A stretch of DNA of 64,000 nt from DATJHM01 sp035493895 (lineage in GTDB: Bacteria; Chloroflexota; Ktedonobacteria; Ktedonobacterales; Ktedonobacteraceae). The stretch spans positions 62,001 through 126,000 of the forward strand of contig DATJHM010000106.1 in the NCBI GenBank assembly GCA_035493895.1, written 5' to 3'. Both the position numbers and the translations under genes were made by a program. Of the stretch, positions 16,548 to 24,629 are shown piece by piece (the first letter of the stretch is position 1; each line of letters begins with the position of its first letter). Under the pieces are notes generated by a model that saw only the letters and a list, made by a program, of their open reading frames with translations, searched no databases and was not told where the DNA came from.

Positions 16548-16760
16548 GTATAGGCGCGGCTTGCCTGTGCCTAATATGCATCAAGCGATCGATTTTCTCG
16601 AAGAACCATAGAGGTAGGGATCGGGCTTTATGCCGATCCGTGTCCCCCACCGGATCGGGTTTTATACCGATCCACGTCCCCCACCGGTCATCTCGAATAC
16701 CTCACCCTTTCTTCGCTTGATGCATATTCGGCGTTGGGCGCAGACAAGCAGCGCCTCTAC
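16548..16760. repeat. Hairpin-type element with about 40-bp inverted ends (MITE-like)
   Basis: The left arm (16548-16587) and right arm (16714-16760, inverted) share GTA-AGGCGC-GCTTG-CTG-GCC with a few mismatches, and a perfect 15-mer AATATGCATCAAGCG (16573-16587 against 16714-16728). Between them are two tandem 34-bp units (16619-16652 and 16653-16686), each with its own palindrome GATCGG...CCGATC. It fills the gap between hpt and the thioredoxin gene. Part of the arm recurs at 12624-12648. No coding capacity is seen. Confidence 0.65.
16619..16686 (+). repeat. Two tandem 34-bp repeats
   Basis: GATCGGG-TTTAT-CCGATCC and -CGTCCCCCACCG are shared by units 16619-16652 and 16653-16686, with three differences. 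They form the core of the hairpin-type element. Confidence 0.8.
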
Positions 16761-16802
16761 AGGATTTGGACCGAAAGAATATCTTCGCTATGATCTCTCC
16801 TG

Positions 16803-17156
16803 CTATTTTGCTAACACACGCTCAATCTGTGCGCGCAAACGGCCAGGATAGGGACCAACGATGCGTTCAACCTCTTCCCCATCTTTAAAAAAGATCAACG
16901 TTGGCATGGCCTGAATGCCGTAACGCGCAGACATCTGTGGATTTTCATCGACATCAAAGTGCGCAAAACGCATTTTCCCCGCATATTCAGTGCTGAGCCG
17001 GGCATACACCGGATCCAGCGCTCGACAGGGCGGACACCATTCTGCACTAAAATCTACAACCGCGAACCCAGGAACGTGCAATACGTTCGCTGCAAAATTC
17101 TGGTCACCAACCGTAATCAGATTGCTACTGCTTATCCCTTGAGTCTCTGTGCTCAT
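16803..17156 (-). CDS. trxA: Thioredoxin
   Basis: ATG 17156 gives 117 residues; AAAGGA lies nine bases upstream on the minus strand. The active site is WCPPC rather than the usual WCGPC, within AVVDFSAEWCPPCRALDP. The cis-Pro loop is QAMPTLIFF, and the fold ends with a normal C-terminal helix. It reduces protein disulfides in the cytoplasm; a Pro in the second variable position usually shifts the redox potential upward relative to classical thioredoxin. The gene is divergent from a MerR-family gene, and its promoter (17237-17267) has the 19-bp spacer and dyad typical of MerR activation. It is therefore probably induced by that regulator under thiol or metal stress (inferred). Confidence 0.93.
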   Translation of the reverse strand: MSTETQGISSSNLITVGDQNFAANVLHVPGFAVVDFSAEWCPPCRALDPVYARLSTEYAGKMRFAHFDVDENPQMSARYGIQAMPTLIFFKDGEEVERIVGPYPGRLRAQIERVLAK

Positions 17157-17236
17157 AAAACCGATCCTTTTGTCAACACGCAAACACGATGTTGCGCAAT
17201 ACATTTGCCTGAAGTGCCACCGGTAGCTTAGAATGG

Positions 17237-17267
17237 AGCATAACACTTCAAGTGAACTTTAAGTCAA
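17237..17267 (-). promoter_or_regulatory. MerR-type promoter of the thioredoxin gene with dyad operator
   Basis: On the minus strand TTGACT (17267-17262) and TATGCT (17242-17237) are separated by exactly 19 bases, the over-long spacer that MerR-family activators correct by twisting DNA. The spacer contains the near-palindrome ACTTCAAGTGAACTTTAAGT (17245-17264), 14 of 18 bases like the SoxR box. Confidence 0.75.
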
Positions 17268-17281
17268 TAGGGCAAAAAATT

Positions 17282-17698
17282 ATGATGCTGACAATCGGGG
17301 AAGTGGCGCGTCGAGCTGGCATTCGCGCCTCGGCAATTCGTTATTATGAAAGCATCCAGCTGCTGCCTCCCGCGCAGAGAAGTAGTGGACGCCGCCTGTA
17401 TGGTCCAGAAGTGCTCGAGCGTCTCGCCTTTATCCAGACTGCGCGCCAGCTCGGCTTCTCCCTGAGCGAGATCCTGCGCCTCTTCGACGAACAGGCTGAG
17501 CAACTCCCTCTCAACGAACGCTGGCAATTGCTTGCGAACCAGAAACTTGGCGAAGTAAAATCATTGATCATGCAGGCGAAAACCATGCAACTCCTGCTCG
17601 AACGAGGTCTGGACTGCACCTGCACAAATCTCAATGATTGCATAGATTGCGTTTTACTCAATTGCCAGGAAAGTATCCCATCGCCAAAGGACCAGTAG
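17282..17698 (+). CDS. MerR-family regulator with a four-cysteine C-terminal cluster
   Basis: ATG 17282 or 17285 is the likely start (about 138 aa); a GTG at 17252 lies inside the operator dyad. The N-terminal MerR domain is clear: LTIGEVARRAGIRASAIRYYE, then RRLYGPEVLERLAFIQTARQLGFSLSEI. A dimerisation helix follows to about 108. The C-terminal sensor loop contains C-x-C-x5-C-x2-C (DCTCTNLNDCIDC). SoxR has C-x2-C-x-C-x5-C, so three cysteines align and the first is replaced by one at the other end. The loop could bind an Fe-S cluster, a metal or act by disulfides. It is divergent from thioredoxin and very probably activates that promoter. Confidence 0.88.
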   Translation: MMLTIGEVARRAGIRASAIRYYESIQLLPPAQRSSGRRLYGPEVLERLAFIQTARQLGFSLSEILRLFDEQAEQLPLNERWQLLANQKLGEVKSLIMQAKTMQLLLERGLDCTCTNLNDCIDCVLLNCQESIPSPKDQ

Positions 17699-17924
17699 TG
17701 GCACGGTGCAGTGAAACGGAACTGTACCTGCGAACTCTCTCTACCCAACTCGCTCCCTGGCGAAAGGCCCCGGTACCAGGTGCTGATTGTTGCTCACTTC
17801 ATACCTGTGGGTGCTGTTTATCTATGCCCACAGGCACAAAGGTGAGTCTTTTTTTCCTGTCGTATAGTGTAAAATAAGTATGATGAATGTGTTATAGTTA
17901 CTTTCACTTTGAGCAATTTTTAAC

Positions 17925-18296
17925 ATGGCGTACATAAGAGAGCACAAATACGAACAGCAGCCTGCAACCCTGGCAGACTTCCTTGTTCAGGCAATGCAAG
18001 CGCGTAATCTCTCGATTACTGCGCTCGCTCGCAGTTGTGGCCTGACTCCTCAGACATTGCACGCGTACCTCAATGGCACGCGTCCGAATCTGGAAAGTTG
18101 CCGCAAGCTGGCATTTTTTCTTGGAGAACCTGTCAGTGTATTGATTGCGCTCGCTCATAAAAAAGACGTTGAGGGCAAACGTTTGCAATCGCTTATCGAG
18201 ACCTATCTCGAGCTTCCTGATGTACAAAGGCAAACGGCCGAGGATATGATGCAGATCTTGTTGCGTGAAGCCCGGCGGGCCAATAACGGCAAATAA
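17925..18296 (+). CDS. XRE-family helix-turn-helix regulator
   Basis: The 123-residue protein has one Cro/C1-type DNA-binding domain at about 17-72: FLVQAMQARNLSITALARSCGLTPQTLHAYLNGTRPNLESCRKLAFFLG. The recognition helix is TPQTLHAYLNG. A short C-terminal helical region (about 80-118) could dimerise; no enzymatic or ligand domain is visible. The ribosome-binding site before ATG 17925 is weak. gpsA starts 95 bases downstream after its own AGGAGAG. The 226 bases between the MerR gene and this one show nothing recognisable. Targets are unknown. Confidence 0.85.
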   Translation: MAYIREHKYEQQPATLADFLVQAMQARNLSITALARSCGLTPQTLHAYLNGTRPNLESCRKLAFFLGEPVSVLIALAHKKDVEGKRLQSLIETYLELPDVQRQTAEDMMQILLREARRANNGK

Positions 18297-18391
18297 CCCC
18301 GGTGGGCTACTGGCTAACTGCTTTCCTCTCTCCTGTGTTACAATAGCCCGGAAAAGAGAAATGTAGCTGACAACAGCAGCAGGAGAGAGGT

Positions 18392-19402
18392 ATGGTAGCC
18401 GCAGGCGTTATTGGGAGTGGAGCATGGGGAACCACCCTGGCTCTATTACTGGCAAAAAAAGGTATCGCGACGACGCTCTGGGAACATCAGGCGAATCGGG
18501 CGATTGAGATGCAGGAACAGCGCGAGAATCGCCAATTTCTGCCCGGTTTTCACTTTCCTGAAACATTGCATGTGACCTCAAATATCGCCGAAGCCGTGAG
18601 CGGCAAAACGCTCCTGGTCCTGGTTACGCCTTCTCAGCGCCTGCGCGAAAATCTGCGCCAGCTCGCACCTTTTCTCGATCGCGAGACACTGCTGGTCAGT
18701 GCCAGTAAGGGTATCGAGATCGAGACGCTTAAACGTATGACTGAAGTGATCGCCGAAGAGATTCCCAACGCTGAACAGAGGATGGCTGTATTGAGCGGCC
18801 CCAATCTTTCACGCGAAGTTGCCGAAGGGAAGCCTACTGCCGCTGTCGTCGCTGCACACAACGATGAAGTTGCGATCCGTTGCCGCGAGTTGCTAACGAC
18901 CATCTCGTTTCGTGTCTATAATTCGCAGGATGTTGTCGGGGTTGAACTGGGGGGAGCTTTGAAGAATATTATTGCGATTGGTGCGGGCGTTAATGATGGC
19001 ATCGGTTGCGGTGAGAATGCGAAGGCGGCATTTATGACGCGTGGCCTGGCCGAAATTGCACGCCTGGGGATAGCGGCCGGGGCGCACCCGCTCACGTTCG
19101 CCGGTCTTGCTGGCATCGGCGATCTGATCGCGACCTGTGCGACCCCTATGAGCCGCAACCAGCAGCTTGGCCGTCGACTTGCCGCAGGCGAAAAACTCGC
19201 GGACATCCTCCAATCCACCAAAAGCGTCGCCGAAGGCGTCTCCACTACCCGCGCAGCCCTGCGCCTCGCCGAAAAATACGGCGTCGATATGCCGATTACC
19301 AGGCAGCTCAGTGCCGTGCTCTTCGAAAATCTCGATCCTCGCCTCACGATCTCCGAACTGATGATGCGCGACCCCAAGCATGAGCTAGAGGGCATCATCT
19401 AA
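18392..19402 (+). CDS. gpsA: Glycerol-3-phosphate dehydrogenase [NAD(P)+]
   Basis: The enzyme (336 aa) reduces dihydroxyacetone phosphate to sn-glycerol-3-phosphate for phospholipid synthesis. The NAD(P) fold opens with GVIGSGAWGTTLALLLAKKG. LVSASKGIE, AVLSGPNLSREVAEGKPTA, the catalytic-lysine region GVELGGALKNIIAIGAG and FAGLAGIGDLIATCATP.SRN are all intact. Length is normal. AGGAGAGAGG precedes ATG 18392. It stands just upstream of the purine cluster but is separated by a small hairpin and a promoter at 19428-19457. Confidence 0.97.
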   Translation: MVAAGVIGSGAWGTTLALLLAKKGIATTLWEHQANRAIEMQEQRENRQFLPGFHFPETLHVTSNIAEAVSGKTLLVLVTPSQRLRENLRQLAPFLDRETLLVSASKGIEIETLKRMTEVIAEEIPNAEQRMAVLSGPNLSREVAEGKPTAAVVAAHNDEVAIRCRELLTTISFRVYNSQDVVGVELGGALKNIIAIGAGVNDGIGCGENAKAAFMTRGLAEIARLGIAAGAHPLTFAGLAGIGDLIATCATPMSRNQQLGRRLAAGEKLADILQSTKSVAEGVSTTRAALRLAEKYGVDMPITRQLSAVLFENLDPRLTISELMMRDPKHELEGII

Positions 19403-19427
19403 ATTCATAGCTGGCACCCGGCGTAAT

Positions 19428-19457
19428 TTGCCAGTTTCTGGCAATTGATGCTACAAT
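19428..19457 (+). promoter_or_regulatory. Promoter of the purine cluster
   Basis: TTGCCA (19428-19433), 18 bases, then TACAAT (19452-19457) with an extended TG at 19449-19450. The -35 lies in a small perfect hairpin, TTGCCAG-TTT-CTGGCAA (19428-19444), that may also end gpsA transcription. The leader to GTG 19561 is about 97 bases; I see no purine riboswitch in it. Confidence 0.55.
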
Positions 19458-19560
19458 ACCCTTGTCCCTTTACCGTGTATGCGATAGCAAGCATTGTCCT
19501 TTTGACAAGGCCACAGTATTTTTACTGACTTGTGACGCTGTAACCAGCAGGATCAGGAAC

Positions 19561-22500
19561 GTGACAGATTATTTTATCGAGGTACGGGCTACCTCGGTGC
19601 AGCATGATGTCCATGCTCACCGTCTTGCCCGAGATATATCACACTTATCTACCAGGCATCTACCTTCTCTTACCGAGATTGTATCCGATACGACCCCACT
19701 CGACCTCCGCACGGCTCAACTCTATCACCTCTCAGGCGACCTTTCTCTCTCCCAACTCTCTCAATTGACGCAGCAACTTCTTGTCGATACGGTCATTCAA
19801 CAGGCTCGTGTCTTTGAAGCACAAGAATCCGCTCGCTCGTTGAATGAGGCGCAGGGACATGTGGTGGACGTGTTTTTCTTGCCCGGGGTGACGGACACGC
19901 TGGCTGAGAGTGTACTGACGGGCGCTCAAATGCTGGGTATCGCTGGCCTTGAGCATGTGGAGACTGGACGGCGCTATATTCTCGATCAGCGCCTGAGCGA
20001 TTCAGATACACAGACGATCACTCAGGCTCTGCTCTACAATCCAGTAATTCAGCAATATCAACTTCAGAAGCAAGAGACGACACTTGCTCCTGCCAGTAGC
20101 AACTCTCTTGCGGATGAGCCGGTCGTGCTGCATGAGATTGTGCGTACGATCCCGATTGCAAAGATGAATGATGCGCAACTATTGGAGGTGAGCCGCAGCG
20201 GTCTGCTGGCCCTCAACCTCGATGAGATGCGCACAATTCAGCAGCACTTCCGCGAGCAGGGACGCGAGCCGACTGATGTTGAGCTGGAGACACTGGCTCA
20301 GACATGGTCGGAACATTGTTCACATAAGACGTTTCGCGCTACGGTGAACTATCGCGAAATCGACAGCCAGGGCCAGATGCAGACCGAAGAAACAATTCAG
20401 GGCCTGCTGAAACGCTATATTATGCGCGCTACAGATGAGATTCGCCCGGACTGGCTGGTCTCGGCCTTTAGCGATAACGCTGGCATTATCCGTTTTACGG
20501 CAGATCAAGATGTGGCCTTTAAAGTCGAGACCCACAATCATCCCTCGGCAATTGAGCCGTTTGGTGGCGCAAATACCGGCGTTGGCGGCGTGATCCGCGA
20601 CGTTGTCGGCGTCTCCGCTCTGCCTATTGCCTGTACGGATATTCTCTGCTTTGGCCCTCTGGAGACTCCGGAAGATGAACTCCCCGCTGGCGTGCTCTCG
20701 CCCAGGCGTATCGCAAATGGCGTGGTCAACGGCGTACGCGACTACGGCAATAAGATGGGCATTCCAACGGTCAATGGCGCGATTCTGTACCATGCGGGCT
20801 ATCTTTATAATCCGCTGGTCTTTTGTGGCTGTCTGGGGATTCTGCCTCATGGGAGCCATCGCCATGAGGTGCAGGCGGGCGATAAAATCGTTGTGCTCGG
20901 TGGACGCACTGGTCGCGATGGTATTCACGGCGCGACCTTTTCGTCGGGCGAGATGAGCAGTGAGCTCAATGCCCAGGCCGGGAGCGCGGTGCAGATCGGC
21001 GCACCTGTCACGGAGAAGAAGGTCACGGATGTCATTATTCAGGCTCGTGACCGCCAACTCTACCATGCAATTACCGATTGTGGCGCGGGCGGCTTCTCCT
21101 CGGCAGTTGGCGAGATGGGCGAGAAATCCGGTGTACGCGTTGAGCTGGCAGCTGCCCCTCTGAAGTACCAGGGTTTGAAGCCATGGGAGATCTGGCTGTC
21201 GGAGGCGCAGGAACGTATGGTGCTGGCTGTCCCCCCGGACAAGCTGGACGAGCTGCTGGAGATCTGCGCGATTGAAGAGGTCGAGGCGAGTATCCTGGGC
21301 ACGTTTACCGATAACAAGCGTCTGACGGTCCTCTATCAAGATCAGGTTGTTGCCGATATCGCCATGGAATTCCTGCACGATGGCCGACCCAATCGCACGC
21401 TTGAAGCCTACTGGCAATCTCCTTCTGTCCCGCCACTGACTCAAACCACTACAGACGAAACCCTCAATAAAAGCATTCATTCTTCGCTTGAACCGACATT
21501 GCTGGCCTTGCTGCGCCATCCCTCGATTGCTTCAAAAGAGGATGTTGTTCGTCGCTATGATCATGAGGTGCTGGGTGCGACTGTTGGCAAGCCGCTGGTC
21601 GGACGCGCTGGCAATGGCCCGGGCGATGCTGCTGTCTTACAACCTATCCTGGACAGGCCGAGTCAGGCTGGCGTGGTGCTGTCCAATGGCGTCAACCCGC
21701 TCTATGGCACGATTGACCCCTATCATATGGCTGTCAACGCCATTGATGAGGCACTGCGCAATCTGACCGCCGTTGGTGGCGATGTCAACCATGCCGCGAT
21801 TCTGGACAACTTTTGCTGGGGGAATCCCACTGATCCCGCGCAACTGGGTGGCCTGGTGCGTGCCGTCAAGGGTTGCTATGATGCCTCGGTCGGCTTCAAA
21901 ACGCCGTTCATCTCGGGTAAGGACAGTCTGAATAATGAATATCGTGCCGATGGTCGCCGCCTGCCTGTCATTCCGACGCTGGTCATCTCGGCGGTCGGTG
22001 TGATTGAGAATGCGGCGCAGACCGTTGACATGGCGCTGAAAACGCCGGGCAATCTGCTCTATCTCATTGGCCGGACGCGCAATGAGCTGGCGGGCTCACA
22101 CTATGCCGAGGTTGTCGAGCAAAGCTCTTTTCAGCAGTTCTTCCCACGGACAAGTGTGCCTCAGGTCGATATTCCCCATGCGCGCAAAACGATGCAGGCA
22201 CTGGGCGCAGCTATTCGCAACGGTCTGGTTAGCTCCTGCCATGATCTCTCTGAGGGCGGTCTGGCGTTGGCCGTGGCTGAGATGTCCCTGGCCAGTCTGC
22301 AAGGGGTCACTCTTGATATCGCTGAGCTGCCAGTCTATGCGCAGCCCGGAGAAGGCCGCTTGCAGACAGAAGTGCTGGATATCGTTCGCCTGTTTAGTGA
22401 GTCACAGTCGCGCTTTATCGTAGAGATTACGCCCGAGCAACTCGGAGCCTTCGAGCAGCATATGCGCTCAAATGGCGTCGAAGATATCACTTATCTCGGG

Positions 22501-22605
22501 ACAGTGACGCATACTTCTCGCTTCACAGTTCGTGCTGGTAGCGAGGAACTGATCAATGTGAGCGTGGATGAGTTGCAAGAAGCATGGAAAGGTGGTCAGG
22601 TATGA
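19561..22605 (+). CDS. purL: Phosphoribosylformylglycinamidine synthase, PurS-PurL fusion
   Basis: GTG 19561 (1014 aa) follows an AGGATCAGGAAC site and is preferred to ATG 19462, which begins at the transcription start. Residues 4-150 form a two-part PurS-like region: one half contains LYHLSGDLSLSQLSQL and the second VVDVFFLPGVTDTLAESVLTGAQMLG. The PurL catalytic part follows: ETLAQTWSEHCSHKTFRA, the substrate/ATP site VAFKVETHNHPSAIEPFGGANTGVGGV, and DCGAGGFSSAVGEMGE. The second half has GRAGNGPGDAAVL and SCHDLSEGGLALAVAEM. It makes FGAM from FGAR with ammonia from PurQ. The stop overlaps the start of purQM (ATGATG), so the subunits are translationally coupled. Fusion of PurS to PurL is known in some lineages. 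Confidence 0.95.
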   Translation: MTDYFIEVRATSVQHDVHAHRLARDISHLSTRHLPSLTEIVSDTTPLDLRTAQLYHLSGDLSLSQLSQLTQQLLVDTVIQQARVFEAQESARSLNEAQGHVVDVFFLPGVTDTLAESVLTGAQMLGIAGLEHVETGRRYILDQRLSDSDTQTITQALLYNPVIQQYQLQKQETTLAPASSNSLADEPVVLHEIVRTIPIAKMNDAQLLEVSRSGLLALNLDEMRTIQQHFREQGREPTDVELETLAQTWSEHCSHKTFRATVNYREIDSQGQMQTEETIQGLLKRYIMRATDEIRPDWLVSAFSDNAGIIRFTADQDVAFKVETHNHPSAIEPFGGANTGVGGVIRDVVGVSALPIACTDILCFGPLETPEDELPAGVLSPRRIANGVVNGVRDYGNKMGIPTVNGAILYHAGYLYNPLVFCGCLGILPHGSHRHEVQAGDKIVVLGGRTGRDGIHGATFSSGEMSSELNAQAGSAVQIGAPVTEKKVTDVIIQARDRQLYHAITDCGAGGFSSAVGEMGEKSGVRVELAAAPLKYQGLKPWEIWLSEAQERMVLAVPPDKLDELLEICAIEEVEASILGTFTDNKRLTVLYQDQVVADIAMEFLHDGRPNRTLEAYWQSPSVPPLTQTTTDETLNKSIHSSLEPTLLALLRHPSIASKEDVVRRYDHEVLGATVGKPLVGRAGNGPGDAAVLQPILDRPSQAGVVLSNGVNPLYGTIDPYHMAVNAIDEALRNLTAVGGDVNHAAILDNFCWGNPTDPAQLGGLVRAVKGCYDASVGFKTPFISGKDSLNNEYRADGRRLPVIPTLVISAVGVIENAAQTVDMALKTPGNLLYLIGRTRNELAGSHYAEVVEQSSFQQFFPRTSVPQVDIPHARKTMQALGAAIRNGLVSSCHDLSEGGLALAVAEMSLASLQGVTLDIAELPVYAQPGEGRLQTEVLDIVRLFSESQSRFIVEITPEQLGAFEQHMRSNGVEDITYLGTVTHTSRFTVRAGSEELINVSVDELQEAWKGGQV

Positions 22606-24500
22606 TGCGCGCCCTGGTATTGCGTGCTCCAGGCATTAACTGTGATCGTGAGACGGCTCAGGCTTGCCGCCTGGCTGGCTTTGAGACCGATCTGATACAT
22701 ATTAATCAGTTGCTGAAATGTCCGGACAGTCTGCTTGATTACCAGTTTCTGGCAATCCCCGGTGGCTTCTCTTATGGTGATGACCTGGGTGCAGGTAAGC
22801 TGCTGGCAAAAAATTTGACGGTCAATCTGGGTGCGCAACTCCGTCAGTTTGTCGATGAGGGTCGCCCTGTCCTGGGTATCTGCAACGGCTTTCAGGTGCT
22901 GGTACATGCAGGCTTGTTGCCGGGCATTGAGCTTCGTGCAACGCTGACCGACAATGTCTCGGGCCAGTTTGAGTGTCGTTGGGTAACCCTGGCCTCGCAG
23001 CCAAGTCCCTGTATTTTCACGCGTGGCATCGAACGTCCCATTGAATTGCCCGTGGCACATGGCGAGGGACAGTTTGTGCTGGCCGATGATATTAGCACTC
23101 TGCTAGAGCGCGGGCAGGTACCCCTGGCCTTTGCCAACTCAACTGTCTATGCAACCGCAGCACTCCATGGTCGGCATGAGGTGGCCTATCCTGATAACCC
23201 GAATGGTTCCGTTGCCAATGTCGCTGCTGTCTGCAATGTGCGTGGCAATGTCCTTGGCATGATGCCTCATCCCGAGCGCTATGTCCAGGGATTGCAACAC
23301 CCCCAGCGTCGAGCTGTCCAGGGTGAGGGCGACGGCTTGCTTATCTTTAAGAATGCCTTTGCCTATGCCAGTTCTCTTGGTCAGCAAGGTTCTGCGTTGT
23401 CTACTATATCTACCGAAGTCACTACTGCGACCACGGACACGCTCCCGCCATCGCCAGTCATCACGACCGAAGCGCTGGCAACGACGTACGCGGCGAGCGG
23501 TGTCAATATCGCTGCCGCCGATCAGGCCAAACACCTGATGAAAGATGCCGTACGTGCCTCGCAGGGTCCTGAGGTGCTGGATGGTATGGGGGCCTTTGCA
23601 GGTGTCTTCGATGCCCAGCAAATTAAGAAGCTGCGGCAGCCAGCTCTGGTCGCATCAACTGATGGCGTTGGCACAAAGACACTGCTCGCGATAAAGGCCA
23701 ACCGCTTCGAGACTATCGGACACGATCTGGTTAATCACTCGGTCAACGATCTACTGACGCAAGGCGCGAAGCCGCTCTTCTTCATGGACTATATCGCCAT
23801 GGGCAAACTGGACCCTGTCCAGGCCGCGACGATTGTCCAGAGTGTGGCGGAGGCGTGTAAAGCGGCTGGTTGTGCTCTGCTTGGTGGAGAGACAGCCGAG
23901 ATGCCGGATGTCTATATGCCTGAAGCCTTCGATCTGGCCGGGACTATTGTCGGCGTGCTTGAGCAGGAAGAGGTCATCAATGGACGGAACATTCGCCCTG
24001 GCGATGTCCTGCTTGGCCTGCCTTCCACTGGTCTGCATACCAATGGATATTCGCTTGCTCGTCGTGTCTTTGCGCCTTATTCGCTTGAGACGGTGTTCCC
24101 CGAATTGGGAGAGTCCCTGGCAGATGCCCTGCTTCGCCCACATCGCAGCTATCTGCAAGAAATCAATCAATTGCGCAGCTATCTGGCTGACCGGGGGCGC
24201 GAGATAAAGGGTCTGGCCCATATTACAGGCGGAGGCTTTGAGGGCAATATCTCACGGATCTTGCCCGCAGGCACTCAGGCTGTCATAGAGACCAGCGCCT
24301 GGGAGGTCCCACCTCTTTTTTCATTGTTAGCGCGTCTGGGCAACTTGAGCCAGGAGGAACTGTATCGCTCGCTCAATATGGGCGTCGGTATGGTGATCGT
24401 GCTCTCGCCTAAGAGTGCCCTGGAAGCCCGCTGTATTCTGCCGGAGTTACTTTCGGTAGGCCGCATCACAGAGGGCGAAGGCGTCGTAGTTGAGTTCTAG
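22602..24500 (+). CDS. purQ-purM: PurQ-PurM fusion: FGAM synthase glutaminase plus AIR synthase
   Basis: One 632-residue frame carries two successive enzymes. Residues 1-265 are PurQ: ALVLRAPGINCDRETAQA, the oxyanion region FSYGDDLGAG, the nucleophile elbow GICNGFQVL and the His/Glu of MMPHPERY. A Ser/Thr-rich linker of about 25 residues (near 262-287) follows. From about 288 the frame is PurM: TYAASGVNIAAADQAKHLM, LVASTDGVGTKT, LGGETAEMPDVY, and GLAHITGGGFEGNISRILP, ending at full length. PurQ supplies ammonia to PurL; PurM closes FGAM to AIR, the next step. The fusion therefore links consecutive reactions. ATG 22602 or 22605 overlaps the purL stop. No frameshift is involved. Confidence 0.95.
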   Translation: MMRALVLRAPGINCDRETAQACRLAGFETDLIHINQLLKCPDSLLDYQFLAIPGGFSYGDDLGAGKLLAKNLTVNLGAQLRQFVDEGRPVLGICNGFQVLVHAGLLPGIELRATLTDNVSGQFECRWVTLASQPSPCIFTRGIERPIELPVAHGEGQFVLADDISTLLERGQVPLAFANSTVYATAALHGRHEVAYPDNPNGSVANVAAVCNVRGNVLGMMPHPERYVQGLQHPQRRAVQGEGDGLLIFKNAFAYASSLGQQGSALSTISTEVTTATTDTLPPSPVITTEALATTYAASGVNIAAADQAKHLMKDAVRASQGPEVLDGMGAFAGVFDAQQIKKLRQPALVASTDGVGTKTLLAIKANRFETIGHDLVNHSVNDLLTQGAKPLFFMDYIAMGKLDPVQAATIVQSVAEACKAAGCALLGGETAEMPDVYMPEAFDLAGTIVGVLEQEEVINGRNIRPGDVLLGLPSTGLHTNGYSLARRVFAPYSLETVFPELGESLADALLRPHRSYLQEINQLRSYLADRGREIKGLAHITGGGFEGNISRILPAGTQAVIETSAWEVPPLFSLLARLGNLSQEELYRSLNMGVGMVIVLSPKSALEARCILPELLSVGRITEGEGVVVEF

Positions 24501-24521
24501 AAGTAATTACTGTAGAGAGGA

Positions 24522-24569
24522 CGATTTATCGCCCGATTGCGAACAGGACGATTTATCGTCCTGTCTACG
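24522..24569 (+). repeat. Intergenic palindromic repeat between purQM and purC
   Basis: ACAGGACGAT-TT-ATCGTCCTGT (24543-24564) is a perfect 10-bp stem. A first half-copy GAGGACGATTTATCGCCC lies at 24527-24544, and GTAGA/TCTAC ends frame the unit. The GACGATTTATCG core parallels GGGCGGGGTTTATCTCCGCCC at other sites. Confidence 0.65.
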
Positions 24570-24629
24570 TTCTGTGCTGTTGAGTTGTTTTTTCAGCACG
24601 AACGTGAAAAGTGAGAGGCTGTGAAATAG

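Noticed and set aside
19464..19560. Purine riboswitch in the leader of the purine cluster
   Set aside because: The leader is about 97 bases and I could not find the conserved purine or PRPP/ppGpp aptamer core by eye.
20320..21519. 399-codon open frame on the minus strand
   Set aside because: It is antisense to the middle of purL, whose sequence is fully conserved there; the antisense product has no family features.
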